64,000 nt of DNA from Pseudomonas sp. CC6-YY-74 (GTDB lineage Bacteria > Pseudomonadota > Gammaproteobacteria > Pseudomonadales > Pseudomonadaceae). Under the pieces are notes generated by a model. The model worked only from the letters and a program-made list of their open reading frames with translations, searched no databases and was not told where the DNA came from. The translations under genes and the position numbers were made by a program. The stretch covers positions 2,642,001-2,706,000 of the forward strand of contig NZ_CP019947.1 of the NCBI RefSeq assembly GCF_002025205.1. Reading direction: 5' to 3'. Below, one piece after another: positions 44,291 to 53,750 of the stretch (positions within the stretch are counted from its first letter, which is position 1; each line of letters opens with the position of its first letter).

Positions 44291-45104
44291 TACTCCCTCA
44301 TCAGAGCGGGCTTCCTGGGGCCTCAAGCTGGCGGCCTGGGCGGGACTGCTGTTCCTGCACTTCCCGATCCTGATCATCTTCATCTACGCCTTCAACACCG
44401 AGGAGGCCGCCTTCAGCTTCCCGCCCCAGGGCTTCACCCTGCACTGGTTCAGCGTGGCCTTCACCCGGGTCGATGTGCTTGAGTCGATCAAGCTGTCGTT
44501 GCAGATCGCCTGCCTGGCCACCCTGATCGCCCTGCTGCTCGGCACCCTGGCCGCCGCCGCGCTGTACCGCCGCGACTTCTTCGGCAAAGAAGGCATCTCG
44601 CTGCTGCTAATCCTGCCGATCGCCCTGCCCGGCATCGTCACCGGCCTGGCCCTACTGGCGGCGTTCAAGACCCTGGATATCCAGCCGGGGATCTTCACCA
44701 TCGTCGTCGGCCACGCCACGTTCTGCGTGGTGATCGTCTACAACAACGTGATCGCGCGTTTTCGCCGCACCTCCTACAGCCTGATCGAGGCCTCGATGGA
44801 CCTCGGCGCCGACGGCTGGCAGACCTTCCGCTACATCATCCTGCCCAACCTCGGCTCGGCCCTGCTGGCTGGCGGCATGCTGGCGTTCGCCCTGTCGTTC
44901 GACGAGATCATCGTCACCACTTTCACCGCCGGTCACGAACGCACCCTGCCGCTGTGGCTGCTCAACCAGCTCAGTCGCCCACGCGATGTACCGGTCACCA
45001 ACGTGGTGGCGATGTCGGTGATGCTGGCGACCATGCTGCCGATCCTCGGCGCTTACTACCTGACCAAGGGCGGTGAAAGCGTGGCCGGCAGCGGCGGTAA
45101 ATGA
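44280..45104 (+). CDS. ydcV: Polyamine ABC transporter permease (YdcV/PotC-like)
   Basis: The 274-residue protein has six predicted membrane helices and the EAA loop [20 protein letters not shown]. The start ATG lies within the end of the preceding permease gene, so translation is coupled. It completes the heterodimeric channel. The aldehyde dehydrogenase gene follows after 64 bp. Confidence 0.9.
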   Translation: MHSNTPSSERASWGLKLAAWAGLLFLHFPILIIFIYAFNTEEAAFSFPPQGFTLHWFSVAFTRVDVLESIKLSLQIACLATLIALLLGTLAAAALYRRDFFGKEGISLLLILPIALPGIVTGLALLAAFKTLDIQPGIFTIVVGHATFCVVIVYNNVIARFRRTSYSLIEASMDLGADGWQTFRYIILPNLGSALLAGGMLAFALSFDEIIVTTFTAGHERTLPLWLLNQLSRPRDVPVTNVVAMSVMLATMLPILGAYYLTKGGESVAGSGGK

Positions 45105-45168
45105 CCCTGGAGCGGCGCGAGATCGTGCCCTCTGTGAATTCGTAGAGCCCCAACCGGAGGATTGCGCA

Positions 45169-46593
45169 ATGCAAAGCAAACTGCTGATCAATGGCCGACT
45201 GGTCGCTGGTGAAGGCGCCAGCCTGGCGGTCCTCAATCCCGCGCTCGGCGCTCCGCTGCTGCAGATCAACGAGGCCAGCAGCGATCAGGTGGACGCCGCC
45301 GTACGCGCCGCCGATGCCGCCTTCGACGGCTGGTCGCAGACCGCGCCGAAAGACCGTGCGCGGTTGCTGCTGCGCCTGGCCGACAAGATCGAGGCGCATG
45401 CCGAGGAGCTGGCCGAACTGGAGTCGAACAACTGCGGCAAGCCCTACGCCGCCGCGCTGAACGACGAGATCCCGGCCATCGCCGACGTGTTCCGCTTCTT
45501 CGCCGGCGCCAGCCGTTGCCTCCAGGGCAGCGCCGCCGGCGAATACCTACCGGGTCACACCTCGATGATTCGCCGCGACCCGATCGGCGTGGTGGCATCC
45601 ATCGCGCCCTGGAACTACCCGCTGATGATGGCCGCCTGGAAGCTCGCCCCGGCCCTGGCCGCCGGCAACACCGTAGTGCTCAAGCCGTCCGAGCAGACCC
45701 CGCTGACTGCGCTGAAGCTGGCCGAGTTCCTCGCCGAGATCTTCCCGGCCGGCGTGGTCAACATCGTCTTCGGCTGCGGCCAGAGTGTCGGCAGCCCACT
45801 GGTGAGCCATCCCCTGGTGCGCATGGTGTCGCTGACCGGTTCGGTCGCCACCGGCTCAAACATCATTTCCAGCACCGCCGCCTCGGTGAAACGCATGCAC
45901 ATGGAGCTGGGCGGCAAGGCGCCGGTGATCATCTTCAACGATGCCGACATCGCCGCCGCGGTGGAGGGCATCCGCACCTTCGGCTTCTACAACGCCGGGC
46001 AAGACTGCACCGCCGCCTGCCGCATCTATGCGCAGAAAGGTATCTACGACAAGTTCGTCGCCGAACTGGGCGCCGCGGTCGGCAGTATCAAGCACGGCCT
46101 GCAGCACGACCCGGCCACCGAGCTGGGCCCACTGATCACCGCCGAGCACCGCGACCGCGCCAGCGGCTTCGTCGAACGCGCGGCCGCGCTGGGACATATC
46201 GAGGTGGTTACTGGCGGCAAGGCGGTCGCCGGCCCCGGCTTCTTCTATCAACCCACGGTACTCGCTGGTGCCCGCCAGGACGACGAGATCGTGCGCCGCG
46301 AAGTGTTCGGCCCGGTGGTCTCGGTCACCCCGTTCGATGACGAAGCGCAGGCGCTGGCCTGGGCCAACGATTCCGACTATGGCCTGGCCTCCTCGGTCTG
46401 GACCCAGGACGTCGGCCGCGCCCACCGCCTCGCCGCACGCCTGCAGTACGGCTGCACCTGGGTCAACACGCACTTCATGCTGGTCAGCGAAATGCCCCAC
46501 GGCGGGATGAAGCTATCCGGCTACGGCAAGGACATGTCGATGTACGGGCTGGAGGATTACACGACGGTTAGACACGTGATGTTCAAACACTGA
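45169..46593 (+). CDS. patD: Gamma-aminobutyraldehyde dehydrogenase (PatD/YdcW-like)
   Basis: The 474-residue NAD-dependent aldehyde dehydrogenase has [31 protein letters not shown], the catalytic Glu of MELGGKAP and the catalytic Cys of GQDCTAACR. As last gene of the ydcSTUV-type operon it should oxidise 4-aminobutyraldehyde, made from putrescine, to GABA. ATG 45169 has a strong CCGGAGG site. A decayed copy of its 3' half precedes the operon at 40168. A copy of an interspersed repeat starts right after its stop. Confidence 0.88.
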   Translation: MQSKLLINGRLVAGEGASLAVLNPALGAPLLQINEASSDQVDAAVRAADAAFDGWSQTAPKDRARLLLRLADKIEAHAEELAELESNNCGKPYAAALNDEIPAIADVFRFFAGASRCLQGSAAGEYLPGHTSMIRRDPIGVVASIAPWNYPLMMAAWKLAPALAAGNTVVLKPSEQTPLTALKLAEFLAEIFPAGVVNIVFGCGQSVGSPLVSHPLVRMVSLTGSVATGSNIISSTAASVKRMHMELGGKAPVIIFNDADIAAAVEGIRTFGFYNAGQDCTAACRIYAQKGIYDKFVAELGAAVGSIKHGLQHDPATELGPLITAEHRDRASGFVERAAALGHIEVVTGGKAVAGPGFFYQPTVLAGARQDDEIVRREVFGPVVSVTPFDDEAQALAWANDSDYGLASSVWTQDVGRAHRLAARLQYGCTWVNTHFMLVSEMPHGGMKLSGYGKDMSMYGLEDYTTVRHVMFKH

Positions 46594-46596
46594 CCT

Positions 46597-46712
46597 GAGC
46601 TACTGCGCTCGGCCATGCGGTGTTGAACGCCGGCTCGAAATGCTCATGTACTGCAGTACATTCCGCTTTCTCGCCGCCTGTCGCCTTGCCTGGCCTTTGC
46701 GCGTGACGCTCA
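46597..46712 (+). repeat. Intergenic repeat family, copy B (directly after patD)
   Basis: The copy starts GAGCTACTGCGCTCGGCCAT, then GCGGTGTT, and has the same ATGCTCAT-palindrome-TTCCGCTTT centre as copy A. Its central palindrome is TGTACTGCAGTACA. It begins 4 bases past the patD stop. Confidence 0.7.
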
Positions 46713-46774
46713 GGTATTCGCCTCACCCCGAGAGGCCTGCACCGGGCCGCTCCTACAGCGCTGGAGCAATAACG

Positions 46775-47251
46775 ATGAAAAGCACCCTGCGTAGTTTCAG
46801 CTTCATTCTGATCTGCACCCTGGCTGGCCTGGTTCAGGCCGCGGATGACGCCAAGGCCATAGTCGATGGCTACATGGCCGCCTGGAACGCCCACGACGCC
46901 GACCTGGCCGCAACTTTTCTGGCCGAGGACGCGGTGTACTTCGATGCTACCGTCGGCACCCCGCAGAATGGCAAGGCGGCCGCGCGCGACAATGTAATCA
47001 AGGTATTCATCGGCGCCGTGCCGGACCTGAGCTGGAAGATGACCAGCGCGCCGATCGCCGGCGCCGATGGCATCGCCTTCCAGTGGGTCTTCACTGGCAC
47101 CAACAGCGGCGCATGGGGCCCCGAAACCCCGGCCACCGGCAAGCCGCTGAGCTTCGAGGGGGTTAGTTTCATCCGTATCAAGGACGGCAAGATCGCCTAC
47201 CAGGGCGACTACTACGACGCCCTCGGTTTCAACAAGCAGTTGGGCTGGTAA
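46775..47251 (+). CDS. Exported SnoaL-like (NTF2 fold) protein, possible ester cyclase
   Basis: The 158-residue protein has an N-terminal signal (SFILICTLAGLVQA, then ADDAKAI). The SnoaL-like domain contains YMAAWNAHDADLAATFLAED, FIGAVPDLSWKM and FEGVSFIRIKDGKIAYQGDY. ATG 46775 is preferred because of GGAG upstream and the signal peptide. The family includes polyketide cyclases and many proteins of unknown role; secreted single-domain members like this one are uncharacterised. Confidence 0.8.
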   Translation: MKSTLRSFSFILICTLAGLVQAADDAKAIVDGYMAAWNAHDADLAATFLAEDAVYFDATVGTPQNGKAAARDNVIKVFIGAVPDLSWKMTSAPIAGADGIAFQWVFTGTNSGAWGPETPATGKPLSFEGVSFIRIKDGKIAYQGDYYDALGFNKQLGW

Positions 47252-47494
47252 GGCTGGTAAGGCCGCCGCGCCGCCGATCCGCACCGGCGGCGCCACCTGC
47301 GCAACGACCTCCCCGCCCACACCACCCCCCACGCAGTTCGTCGGTTAATCTGGGGGAAATCCTCAAATAGTGTTTTCCATCACACACTGCCTCTATGCGC
47401 TTACTAATTGACGTCGGTAGGATGGCGGCCAAATCGAGTAAACCTCGGTTAAGGCTATGGATGGCTCAACAGTCCAGCGCAGACAGCCCCAACC
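47252..47494. other. Spacer upstream of the LapG-like gene
   Basis: The 243 bases hold no gene. The promoter of the protease gene should be here, but no convincing -35/-10 pair stands out. Confidence 0.3.
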
Positions 47495-48166
47495 ATGCCC
47501 CGATTTCCAGTCACCCTCGCCCGCACGCTTTCCATTGCCCTGACAACCCTGCTGAGCATGGCTACCAGCCACTGCCTTGGCGCTGCCCAGACAGAAGTCC
47601 GCGCCCTGAATCAGGCCATCGAGCAGGCACGGCTGAGCAGCTGGCGCAGCCTGATCGAGCAGGGCGGCGTCCTGGACGAGCGCAGCAAGCTGAAAACGGT
47701 CAACGACTTCATCAATCGCACGGTGAGCTACGGGACCGATCGCGAAATATGGGGCGCAGACGAATACTGGGCGACACCGCTGCAGACTCTGTCACGCGGC
47801 CGCGGCGACTGCGAAGACTTCGCCATCAGCAAGTACTTCAGCCTGGTGGAGATGGGCGTGCCCAGCGAGAAACTGCGCCTGACCTTCGTCAAAGCCCTGG
47901 CGCTCAACCAGGCGCATATGGTGCTGGCCTACTACCCGAGTCAGACGGCGCAGCCACTGATCCTCGACAACCTCGACCCGCAGATCAAGCTGGCCGACGA
48001 ACGCCGCGACCTGCTGCCGGTGTATGCCTTCAATAACCACGGGGTCTTCCTGGCCAAGGCGCCGCAGCAAAAATCCGGGCAATCGCCGCAGTCGCTCTCG
48101 CGCTGGAGCGATGTCAGCGAGCGAGTCATCGCCGATGACGCGCGCCGGCGGGCAAACCAGAGCTGA
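47495..48166 (+). CDS. LapG-type periplasmic cysteine protease (BTLCP family)
   Basis: The 223-residue exported protein (signal region about 1-29) has the transglutaminase-like triad: Cys106 in RGRGDCEDFAISKY, His141 in QAHMVLAYYP and Asp158 in LILDNLD. LapG cuts large surface adhesins of the LapA type when c-di-GMP is low, releasing biofilm cells; a LapD-type inner-membrane receptor inhibits it when c-di-GMP is high. No lapD is next to it in this window, so partner and substrate must lie elsewhere. It ends 3 bp before the convergent recJ stop. Confidence 0.85.
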   Translation: MPRFPVTLARTLSIALTTLLSMATSHCLGAAQTEVRALNQAIEQARLSSWRSLIEQGGVLDERSKLKTVNDFINRTVSYGTDREIWGADEYWATPLQTLSRGRGDCEDFAISKYFSLVEMGVPSEKLRLTFVKALALNQAHMVLAYYPSQTAQPLILDNLDPQIKLADERRDLLPVYAFNNHGVFLAKAPQQKSGQSPQSLSRWSDVSERVIADDARRRANQS

Positions 48167-48169
48167 TCG

Positions 48170-49882
48170 TCAACGCGGCGCCAGGTGCGCCACCATCAGC
48201 TGCACGCTTTCCCGGCCACGGTACTCGTTGACGTCCAGTTTGTAGGCCAGCTCGACCCAGCGCACGTTGGGATTGGGCCAGACCTCGCGGTCGATATTGA
48301 AGGCGATGCCATCCAGGGTCTGGCCGCCGCACTCGGTCTTCAGCACCAGCTTGAGGTGTTTGTCACCGACCAGACGCTGCTGCACCACCTGAAACACGCC
48401 GTGGAACAGCGGCTCAGGAAAATGCTGGCCCCAGGGTCCGGCATTGCGCAGTTCCTTGGCCAGGGGCAGATGAAACTCTTCCACCGACAAGGCGCCATCG
48501 GACAGCAGGCGCCCGGTCAGGTCGTCTTCGTCAAGCTGACGCCGCACCTCGGCATCGAAGGCCACGGCAAAGGCACCGAAGTTAGCTTCAGGCAGCGACA
48601 AACCCGCCGCCATGGCGTGCCCGCCGAACTTGCTGATCAGCTGCGGATGCTTGGCCGCGACGGCATCCAGGGCGTCGCGGATATGAAAGCCCGCCACTGA
48701 GCGCGCCGACCCTTTGAGTACACCGCCGCCGGCATCGGCAAAGGCGATGGTCGGCCGGTGGTAACGCTCTTTCAGGCGCGAGGCGAGAATACCGATCACG
48801 CCCTGATGCCAATCCGCGTCGAACAGGCACAGACCGAACGGCATGTCTTCCAGCGGCAGATCCTTGAGCTGGGCCAAGGCCTCGCGCTGCATGCCCTGCT
48901 CGATGGCTTTGCGGTCCTGGTTGAGCTGATCCAGCTGCACCGCCATGTCGCGGGCCAGCGCTTCATCTTCACAAAGCAGGCATTCGATCCCCAGGCTCAT
49001 GTCATCCAGGCGTCCCGCTGCATTCAGGCGCGGGCCGATGATAAAGCCCAGATCCGTGGAGGTGATGCGCTCCGCTTGCCGCCCGGCCACGTCGAGAATT
49101 GCGCGCAAGCCCGGCCGTGCGCGGCCGGCACGAATCCGCGCCAGGCCCTGATGCACGAGGATGCGGTTGTTGGCATCCAGCGGCACCACGTCGGCGACGC
49201 TGCCCAGCGCCACCAGGTCGAGCAGCTCGGCCAGATTCGGCTCCGGGCGCTGCGCACTGAACCAGTTCAGCTCGCGCAACCGCGCGCGCAGCGCCAGCAG
49301 CACGTAGAAAATCACCCCGACCCCGGCCATCGCCTTGCTCGGGAACTCGCAGCCCAGTTGGTTGGGATTGACGATCGCATCCGCTGCCGGCAGCTCGGCG
49401 CCGGGCAAGTGGTGATCGGTGACCAGCACCATCAGTCCCGCCGCCTTGGCCGCCGCCACGCCCTCGACGCTGGAAATGCCGTTGTCCACGGTAATCAACA
49501 ACTGCGGTTGGCGCTGCAGCGCCACTGCAACGATTTCCGGAGTCAGGCCGTAGCCGTACTCGAACCGGTTCGGCACCAGGTAGTCGACATGGGCCGCGCC
49601 GAGCATGCGCAAACCAAGCATGCCAACCGTGCTGGCAGTGGCGCCATCGGCATCGAAGTCACCGACGATCAGCATCCGCTGGCCTTGCTCCAGGGCTTGC
49701 ACCAGCAACTCGACCGCCGCCTCAATGCCCTTCAACTGCTGGTAAGGGATCAGCCGTGCCAGGCCCTTGTCCAGTTCGGCCACCGATTGCACGCCACGAG
49801 CGGCATACAGGCGGGTCAACAACGGCGGCAGATTGCCCAGATCGGGCAAGATGGCGGGTAACGGTCGGGCTTCGATACGCAT
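48170..49882 (-). CDS. recJ: Single-stranded-DNA-specific 5'-3' exonuclease RecJ
   Basis: The 570-residue protein has the DHH phosphoesterase motifs (GDFDADGATASTVGML, TVDNGIS, VTDHHLPG) and the C-terminal DHHA1 and OB parts (KFGGHAMAAGLSL). RecJ acts in RecF-pathway recombination and mismatch repair. The length matches the family (about 570-580). Confidence 0.95.
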   Translation of the reverse strand: MRIEARPLPAILPDLGNLPPLLTRLYAARGVQSVAELDKGLARLIPYQQLKGIEAAVELLVQALEQGQRMLIVGDFDADGATASTVGMLGLRMLGAAHVDYLVPNRFEYGYGLTPEIVAVALQRQPQLLITVDNGISSVEGVAAAKAAGLMVLVTDHHLPGAELPAADAIVNPNQLGCEFPSKAMAGVGVIFYVLLALRARLRELNWFSAQRPEPNLAELLDLVALGSVADVVPLDANNRILVHQGLARIRAGRARPGLRAILDVAGRQAERITSTDLGFIIGPRLNAAGRLDDMSLGIECLLCEDEALARDMAVQLDQLNQDRKAIEQGMQREALAQLKDLPLEDMPFGLCLFDADWHQGVIGILASRLKERYHRPTIAFADAGGGVLKGSARSVAGFHIRDALDAVAAKHPQLISKFGGHAMAAGLSLPEANFGAFAVAFDAEVRRQLDEDDLTGRLLSDGALSVEEFHLPLAKELRNAGPWGQHFPEPLFHGVFQVVQQRLVGDKHLKLVLKTECGGQTLDGIAFNIDREVWPNPNVRWVELAYKLDVNEYRGRESVQLMVAHLAPR

Positions 49883-49899
49883 GGGTATTCTTTTTCGTA

Positions 49900-49952
49900 T
49901 AGGGCGGGTGCAACCCGCCGGGTTCCTTGCTTGGCGGGTTGCCCCCGCCCTA
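49900..49952. repeat. 20-bp inverted repeat in the yaeQ-recJ spacer
   Basis: Arms 49900-49919 (TAGGGCGGGTGCAACCCGCC) and 49933-49952 pair with one mismatch around a 13-base loop. This is a common Pseudomonas intergenic element. Confidence 0.7.
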
Positions 49953-49984
49953 CGGCAATAAACCTGTTCGCAACGCGGTGTGAG

Positions 49985-50042
49985 CGCAGGTTAGCCAGCT
50001 TTTAACGCCGCATAACCAAGCGCAACAGCGTTGAAACAGCTT
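49985..50042 (-). repeat. Intergenic repeat family, copy C (partial, directly after yaeQ)
   Basis: On the minus strand CTGTTGCGCTTGGTTATGCG, then GCGTT, matches the 5' block of copies A and B. The hairpin half is missing. It begins right after the yaeQ stop codon. Confidence 0.5.
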
Positions 50043-50582
50043 TTATCGTTCGCCGATCAGCCACTCGATCGGCACTTCATGCTGACCGCGCTCATCGGTG
50101 ACGAACAGCTCGCCGTCGCTGATCATCACGCTCCAGCTCAGCGCCCGCGGCATGTCCAGCGCCAGACTGGCCAGCGCCTCCTGATCCAGCGCCACCACGT
50201 TGATGTTCTTCAGGCTGCGCACCGGCGCCAGCACCTTGGCCTGCCACACGCGCAAGTTGCCGTAGGCCACCAGGCTGAACTTCTCGGTGCGCCGCGAACA
50301 CCAGGTGATGCGATCGCTATCGGGCTGACCGACTTCGATCCAGTGCAGCACACGGTCGTCCAGGCTCTTTTCCCACAGCGCCGGCTCATCCACGTCCGAC
50401 AGGCCACGGCCGAAAGCCAGTTGCTCGTCATAGAACAACGCATAGCCAATCAGCCGCGCGGCCAGGCGCTCTTCGGTTTCCGACGGGTGCTTGGCCACGG
50501 TGAAGCGCAGGGTTTGATAGACGCTGCGGTCGATGTCGGTAAGGTTCAGATCGATCTTGTAGGTGGTTGACGGCAGGGCCAT
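50043..50582 (-). CDS. yaeQ: YaeQ family protein
   Basis: The 179-residue protein reads YKIDLNLTDIDRSVYQTLRF, then LIGYALFYDEQLAFGRGL and WIEVGQPDSDRI, typical of YaeQ. Its fold is related to PD-(D/E)XK nucleases. In E. coli it was linked to suppression of an rfaH haemolysin defect; its biochemical role is unknown. It lies upstream of recJ on the same strand (160 bp), as PA3726 does in P. aeruginosa. Confidence 0.9.
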   Translation of the reverse strand: MALPSTTYKIDLNLTDIDRSVYQTLRFTVAKHPSETEERLAARLIGYALFYDEQLAFGRGLSDVDEPALWEKSLDDRVLHWIEVGQPDSDRITWCSRRTEKFSLVAYGNLRVWQAKVLAPVRSLKNINVVALDQEALASLALDMPRALSWSVMISDGELFVTDERGQHEVPIEWLIGER

Positions 50583-50679
50583 TGGCGGGCTTCTTGGCTG
50601 GGCAAATAAGCCCGCAAGTCTACCCGATGCCGCCCGCTCACGTTAGAGTCACGACCACCGCCTGATAGATGGAAGCGCC

Positions 50680-51879
50680 ATGCAACTGCCCAGCAAACCC
50701 CTCACCGGCCTGAAAGTGATCGAACTCGGCAGCCTGATTGCTGGCCCCTTCGCCGCGCGTATCTGCGCCGAATTCGGTGCTGAAGTGATCAAGGTCGAGT
50801 CGCCCGATGGCGGCGATCCCTTGCGCAAGTGGCGCAAGCTCTACGAAGGAACATCGCTGTGGTGGTTCGTGCAGGCGCGCAACAAACGCTCGATCACCCT
50901 CAACCTCAAGCACGAGCAAGGCCTGGAAGTGCTGAAGAAGCTGCTCGGCGAGGCCGACATCCTGATCGAGAACTTTCGCCCCGGGGTGCTGGAAAAACTC
51001 GGCCTGGGCTGGGAGGTGCTGCATGCACTCAACCCCAAGCTGGTGATGGTGCGCCTGTCCGGCTTTGGCCAGAGCGGGCCGATGAAGGATCAGCCGGGCT
51101 TCGGCGCGGTGGGCGAAGCCATGGGCGGGCTGCGCTATATCACCGGCTTCGAGGATCGGCCGCCGGTGCGCACCGGCATTTCCATCGGCGATTCGATTGC
51201 CGCCCTGTGGGGCGTGATCGGTGCGCTGATGGCGCTGCGTCACCGCGAGGTCAACGGCGGCCAGGGCCAGGTGGTCGATGTGGCGCTGTATGAAGCGATC
51301 TTCGCCATGATGGAGTCGATGGTCCCGGAGTTCGACGTGTTCGGCTTCATTCGCGAGCGCAGCGGCAATATCATGCCCGGCATCACGCCGTCCTCGATCC
51401 ACTCCAGCAGCGATGGCAAGCACATCCAGATCGGCGCCAACGGCGATGCGATCTTCAAACGCTTCATGCAGGCCATCGACCGCCATGACCTGGCCGAAGA
51501 CCCGAGCCTGGCCAGCAACGACGGCCGCGACGCCCGCCGCGACGAGCTGTACGGGGTAATCGACCGCTGGGTCGGCGGACTGCCGCTGGAGCAGGTACTG
51601 ACCACGCTGAACCAGGCCGAAGTACCGGCCAGTCGCATCTTCAGCGCCGAGGACATGTTCAACGACCCGCAATACCTCGCCCGCGAGATGCTCCTCAGCG
51701 CCAAGCTGCCGGACGGCACGCCATTCAAGATGCCCGGCATCGTGCCCAAGCTGTCCGACACCCCGGGCGGCGTCGAGTGGACAGGCCCGCAACTGGGCGA
51801 ACACACCGAGCAGATCCTCGCTGCGCTAGGCTATAGCCATGCAACTGTTACCGAACTGCGCCGCAACGGCGCCATCTGA
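50680..51879 (+). CDS. CaiB/BaiF family (class III) CoA-transferase
   Basis: The 399-residue protein has LKVIELGSLIAGPFAARICA, IENFRPGVLEKLGLGWEVLH, RLSGFGQSGP and DVALYEAIFAMME, where the Asp is the expected acyl carrier. Family members move CoA between carboxylic acids (carnitine, formyl, succinyl and others). No dehydrogenase or ligase lies beside it, so the substrate is open. A small membrane-protein gene follows after 20 bp. Confidence 0.88.
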   Translation: MQLPSKPLTGLKVIELGSLIAGPFAARICAEFGAEVIKVESPDGGDPLRKWRKLYEGTSLWWFVQARNKRSITLNLKHEQGLEVLKKLLGEADILIENFRPGVLEKLGLGWEVLHALNPKLVMVRLSGFGQSGPMKDQPGFGAVGEAMGGLRYITGFEDRPPVRTGISIGDSIAALWGVIGALMALRHREVNGGQGQVVDVALYEAIFAMMESMVPEFDVFGFIRERSGNIMPGITPSSIHSSSDGKHIQIGANGDAIFKRFMQAIDRHDLAEDPSLASNDGRDARRDELYGVIDRWVGGLPLEQVLTTLNQAEVPASRIFSAEDMFNDPQYLAREMLLSAKLPDGTPFKMPGIVPKLSDTPGGVEWTGPQLGEHTEQILAALGYSHATVTELRRNGAI

Positions 51880-51899
51880 ATCAGCCTAGGAGCAGAGCC

Positions 51900-52163
51900 A
51901 TGCTTGCCGATGAACCCTCACTGCCCGAGGACGTGCTGCTGGTTTTGCGCCAGGACAGGCGCGAGGAGGCCATCGAACTGCTGCAGGTACGCCAGGGGAT
52001 AAGCGCGCAAGAAGCCGAAAAACGGATCAACCGCTACCTGGAGGAAAACCCGCAGATCCGCCTGCGCGGCCCTGGAATACTGATCCACAGCAAGCTCAAC
52101 GCCCTGATCTGGCTGGGCCTGATCGTGCTCATGGCGCTGACCTACTTGCTGCTGGCCGGCTGA
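51900..52163 (+). CDS. Small C-terminally anchored protein of unknown function
   Basis: The 87 residues contain an amphipathic part like the L7/L12 C-terminal fold (LLVLRQDRREEAIELLQVRQ, then GISAQEAEKRINRYL) and one membrane helix at the end (LNALIWLGLIVLMALTYLLL). It is tightly spaced behind the CoA-transferase gene and probably in one transcript. Confidence 0.7.
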   Translation: MLADEPSLPEDVLLVLRQDRREEAIELLQVRQGISAQEAEKRINRYLEENPQIRLRGPGILIHSKLNALIWLGLIVLMALTYLLLAG

Positions 52164-52194
52164 GACAGCAGCGCGCCGAGATCTCACGCCGACG

Positions 52195-52226
52195 AAAAAG
52201 GCCGGCACCTTGCGGTGACCGGCCTT
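52195..52226 (-). terminator. Intrinsic terminator of thrC
   Basis: AAGGCCGG (52198-52205) and CCGGCCTT (52219-52226) form the stem, with an inner CACC/GGTG pair. The minus strand ends in TTTTT. Confidence 0.8.
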
Positions 52227-52245
52227 GGCCCAATCGCGCGCGCCG

Positions 52246-53670
52246 TTACAGTGGCTTGCCGCGGTTGCCGTGCTGGGTGACGAAGCCCTGCACCGTTTTC
52301 AGGTCATTGGCCAGCACCGTGCAGCGTTCTTCGCGCTCGAACAGATCAGCCAGATGCGGCGGCAACGCTGGGGCCTGGCCGACGCCGGCCTGCTCCACCG
52401 CCTCGGGGAACTTCACCGGGTGTGCAGTCCCCAGGATAACCATGGGCGTGGCCAGACTGCGCCGACATTCACGGGCCGCACGCACGCCGATGGCGGTGTG
52501 CGGATCGAGCAGCTCGCCGCACTCGGCGAACACGTCGGCGATGGTTTCGCAGGTCGCCTGGTCGTCTACCGCCAAGGAGTCGAACAACTTGCGCGCCTCG
52601 GTCCAACGCTCTTCTTCCACGCTGAAACCGCCACCCTGTTTGAAGTTGCTCATCAGCCCGGCAATCGCCGCACCGTTGCGCCCGTGCAGGTCGAACAGCA
52701 GGCGTTCGAAGTTCGACGAAACCATGATGTCCATGGACGGCGACAGTGTCGGGTACAGGTCGCCCTTGACGTACTGATTGCCGCTCATGAAGCGATGGAG
52801 GATGTCGTTGCGGTTGGTCGCGACGATCAGCTGGCTGATCGGCAGGCCCATGTTGCGCGCCAGGTAGCCGGCGAAGATATCGCCGAAGTTGCCAGTCGGC
52901 ACCGAGAACGCAATGGAGCGCGCCGGGCCGCCGAGCTGCAGGGCGGCGTGAAAGTAGTAGACGATCTGGGCCATGATCCGCGCCCAGTTGATCGAGTTGA
53001 CCGCCACCAGACGCGTGCCTTTGAGGAAGCTCTGGTCGGCGAAGCTATCCTTGACCATCTCCTGGCAGTCGTCGAAGTTGCCTTCCACGGCGATGTTGTG
53101 GATGTTCTCGCCGAGAATGGTGGTCATCTGCCGGCGCTGCACTTCGGACACCCGGTTGTGCGGATGGAGGATGAAGATGTCGACGTTGTCGCAGGCCTTG
53201 CAGCCTTCGATGGCCGCCGAACCGGTGTCACCCGAGGTGGCTCCCATGATCACCACGCGCTCGTTGCGCTTGGCCAGCACATAGTCGAGCAAACGACCGA
53301 GTAACTGCAGGGCGAAGTCCTTGAACGCCAGGGTCGGGCCGTGGAACAGTTCGAGCACCCACTCGTTGCCATTCAGCTGACGCAGTGGCGCCACTGCGCC
53401 GTGGGCGAACACACCATCTGGGCCGGCCGCGTAGGTCTCCTCGAGGATTTTCTTGAAATCGGCATCCGGAATGCTGCCGGTCACGAACGGCCGCATCACC
53501 CGGAAGGCCAGCTCGTGGTAGGGCAAGCCGGCCCAGGAGGCGATTTCTTCCTGAGTAAAGCGTGGCAGGTTTTCCGGTACGTAGAGACCACCATCACTGG
53601 CCAGGCCAGCCAGCAGAACGTCTTCGAAATTCAGGGCCGGTGCCTGGCCGCGGGTACTGATATAGCGCAT
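52246..53670 (-). CDS. thrC: Threonine synthase
   Basis: The 474-residue PLP enzyme starts MRYISTRGQAPALNFEDVLL. The PLP lysine is Lys117 in GPTLAFKDFALQ, and the phosphate-binding motif is MGATSGDTGSAAIEG. It converts O-phosphohomoserine to threonine. ATG 53670 fits the family N-terminus; the frame extends further upstream but into the hom-thrC spacer. It follows hom, the same pathway. Confidence 0.95.
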   Translation of the reverse strand: MRYISTRGQAPALNFEDVLLAGLASDGGLYVPENLPRFTQEEIASWAGLPYHELAFRVMRPFVTGSIPDADFKKILEETYAAGPDGVFAHGAVAPLRQLNGNEWVLELFHGPTLAFKDFALQLLGRLLDYVLAKRNERVVIMGATSGDTGSAAIEGCKACDNVDIFILHPHNRVSEVQRRQMTTILGENIHNIAVEGNFDDCQEMVKDSFADQSFLKGTRLVAVNSINWARIMAQIVYYFHAALQLGGPARSIAFSVPTGNFGDIFAGYLARNMGLPISQLIVATNRNDILHRFMSGNQYVKGDLYPTLSPSMDIMVSSNFERLLFDLHGRNGAAIAGLMSNFKQGGGFSVEEERWTEARKLFDSLAVDDQATCETIADVFAECGELLDPHTAIGVRAARECRRSLATPMVILGTAHPVKFPEAVEQAGVGQAPALPPHLADLFEREERCTVLANDLKTVQGFVTQHGNRGKPL

Positions 53671-53714
53671 GTTTGGCAAACCTTCGGTTTGAGCTGCAAG
53701 CTTCAAGCGGTAAG

Positions 53715-53739
53715 CCGCACGCGCCTGCTGCGCGTGCGG
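53715..53739. repeat. Strong hairpin in the hom-thrC spacer
   Basis: CCGCACGCGC (53715-53724) and GCGCGTGCGG (53730-53739) pair around a 5-base loop. There is no T-run, so it may stabilise the hom transcript end or modulate thrC rather than stop transcription. Confidence 0.5.
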
Positions 53740-53750
53740 TCTGCTGCTGG

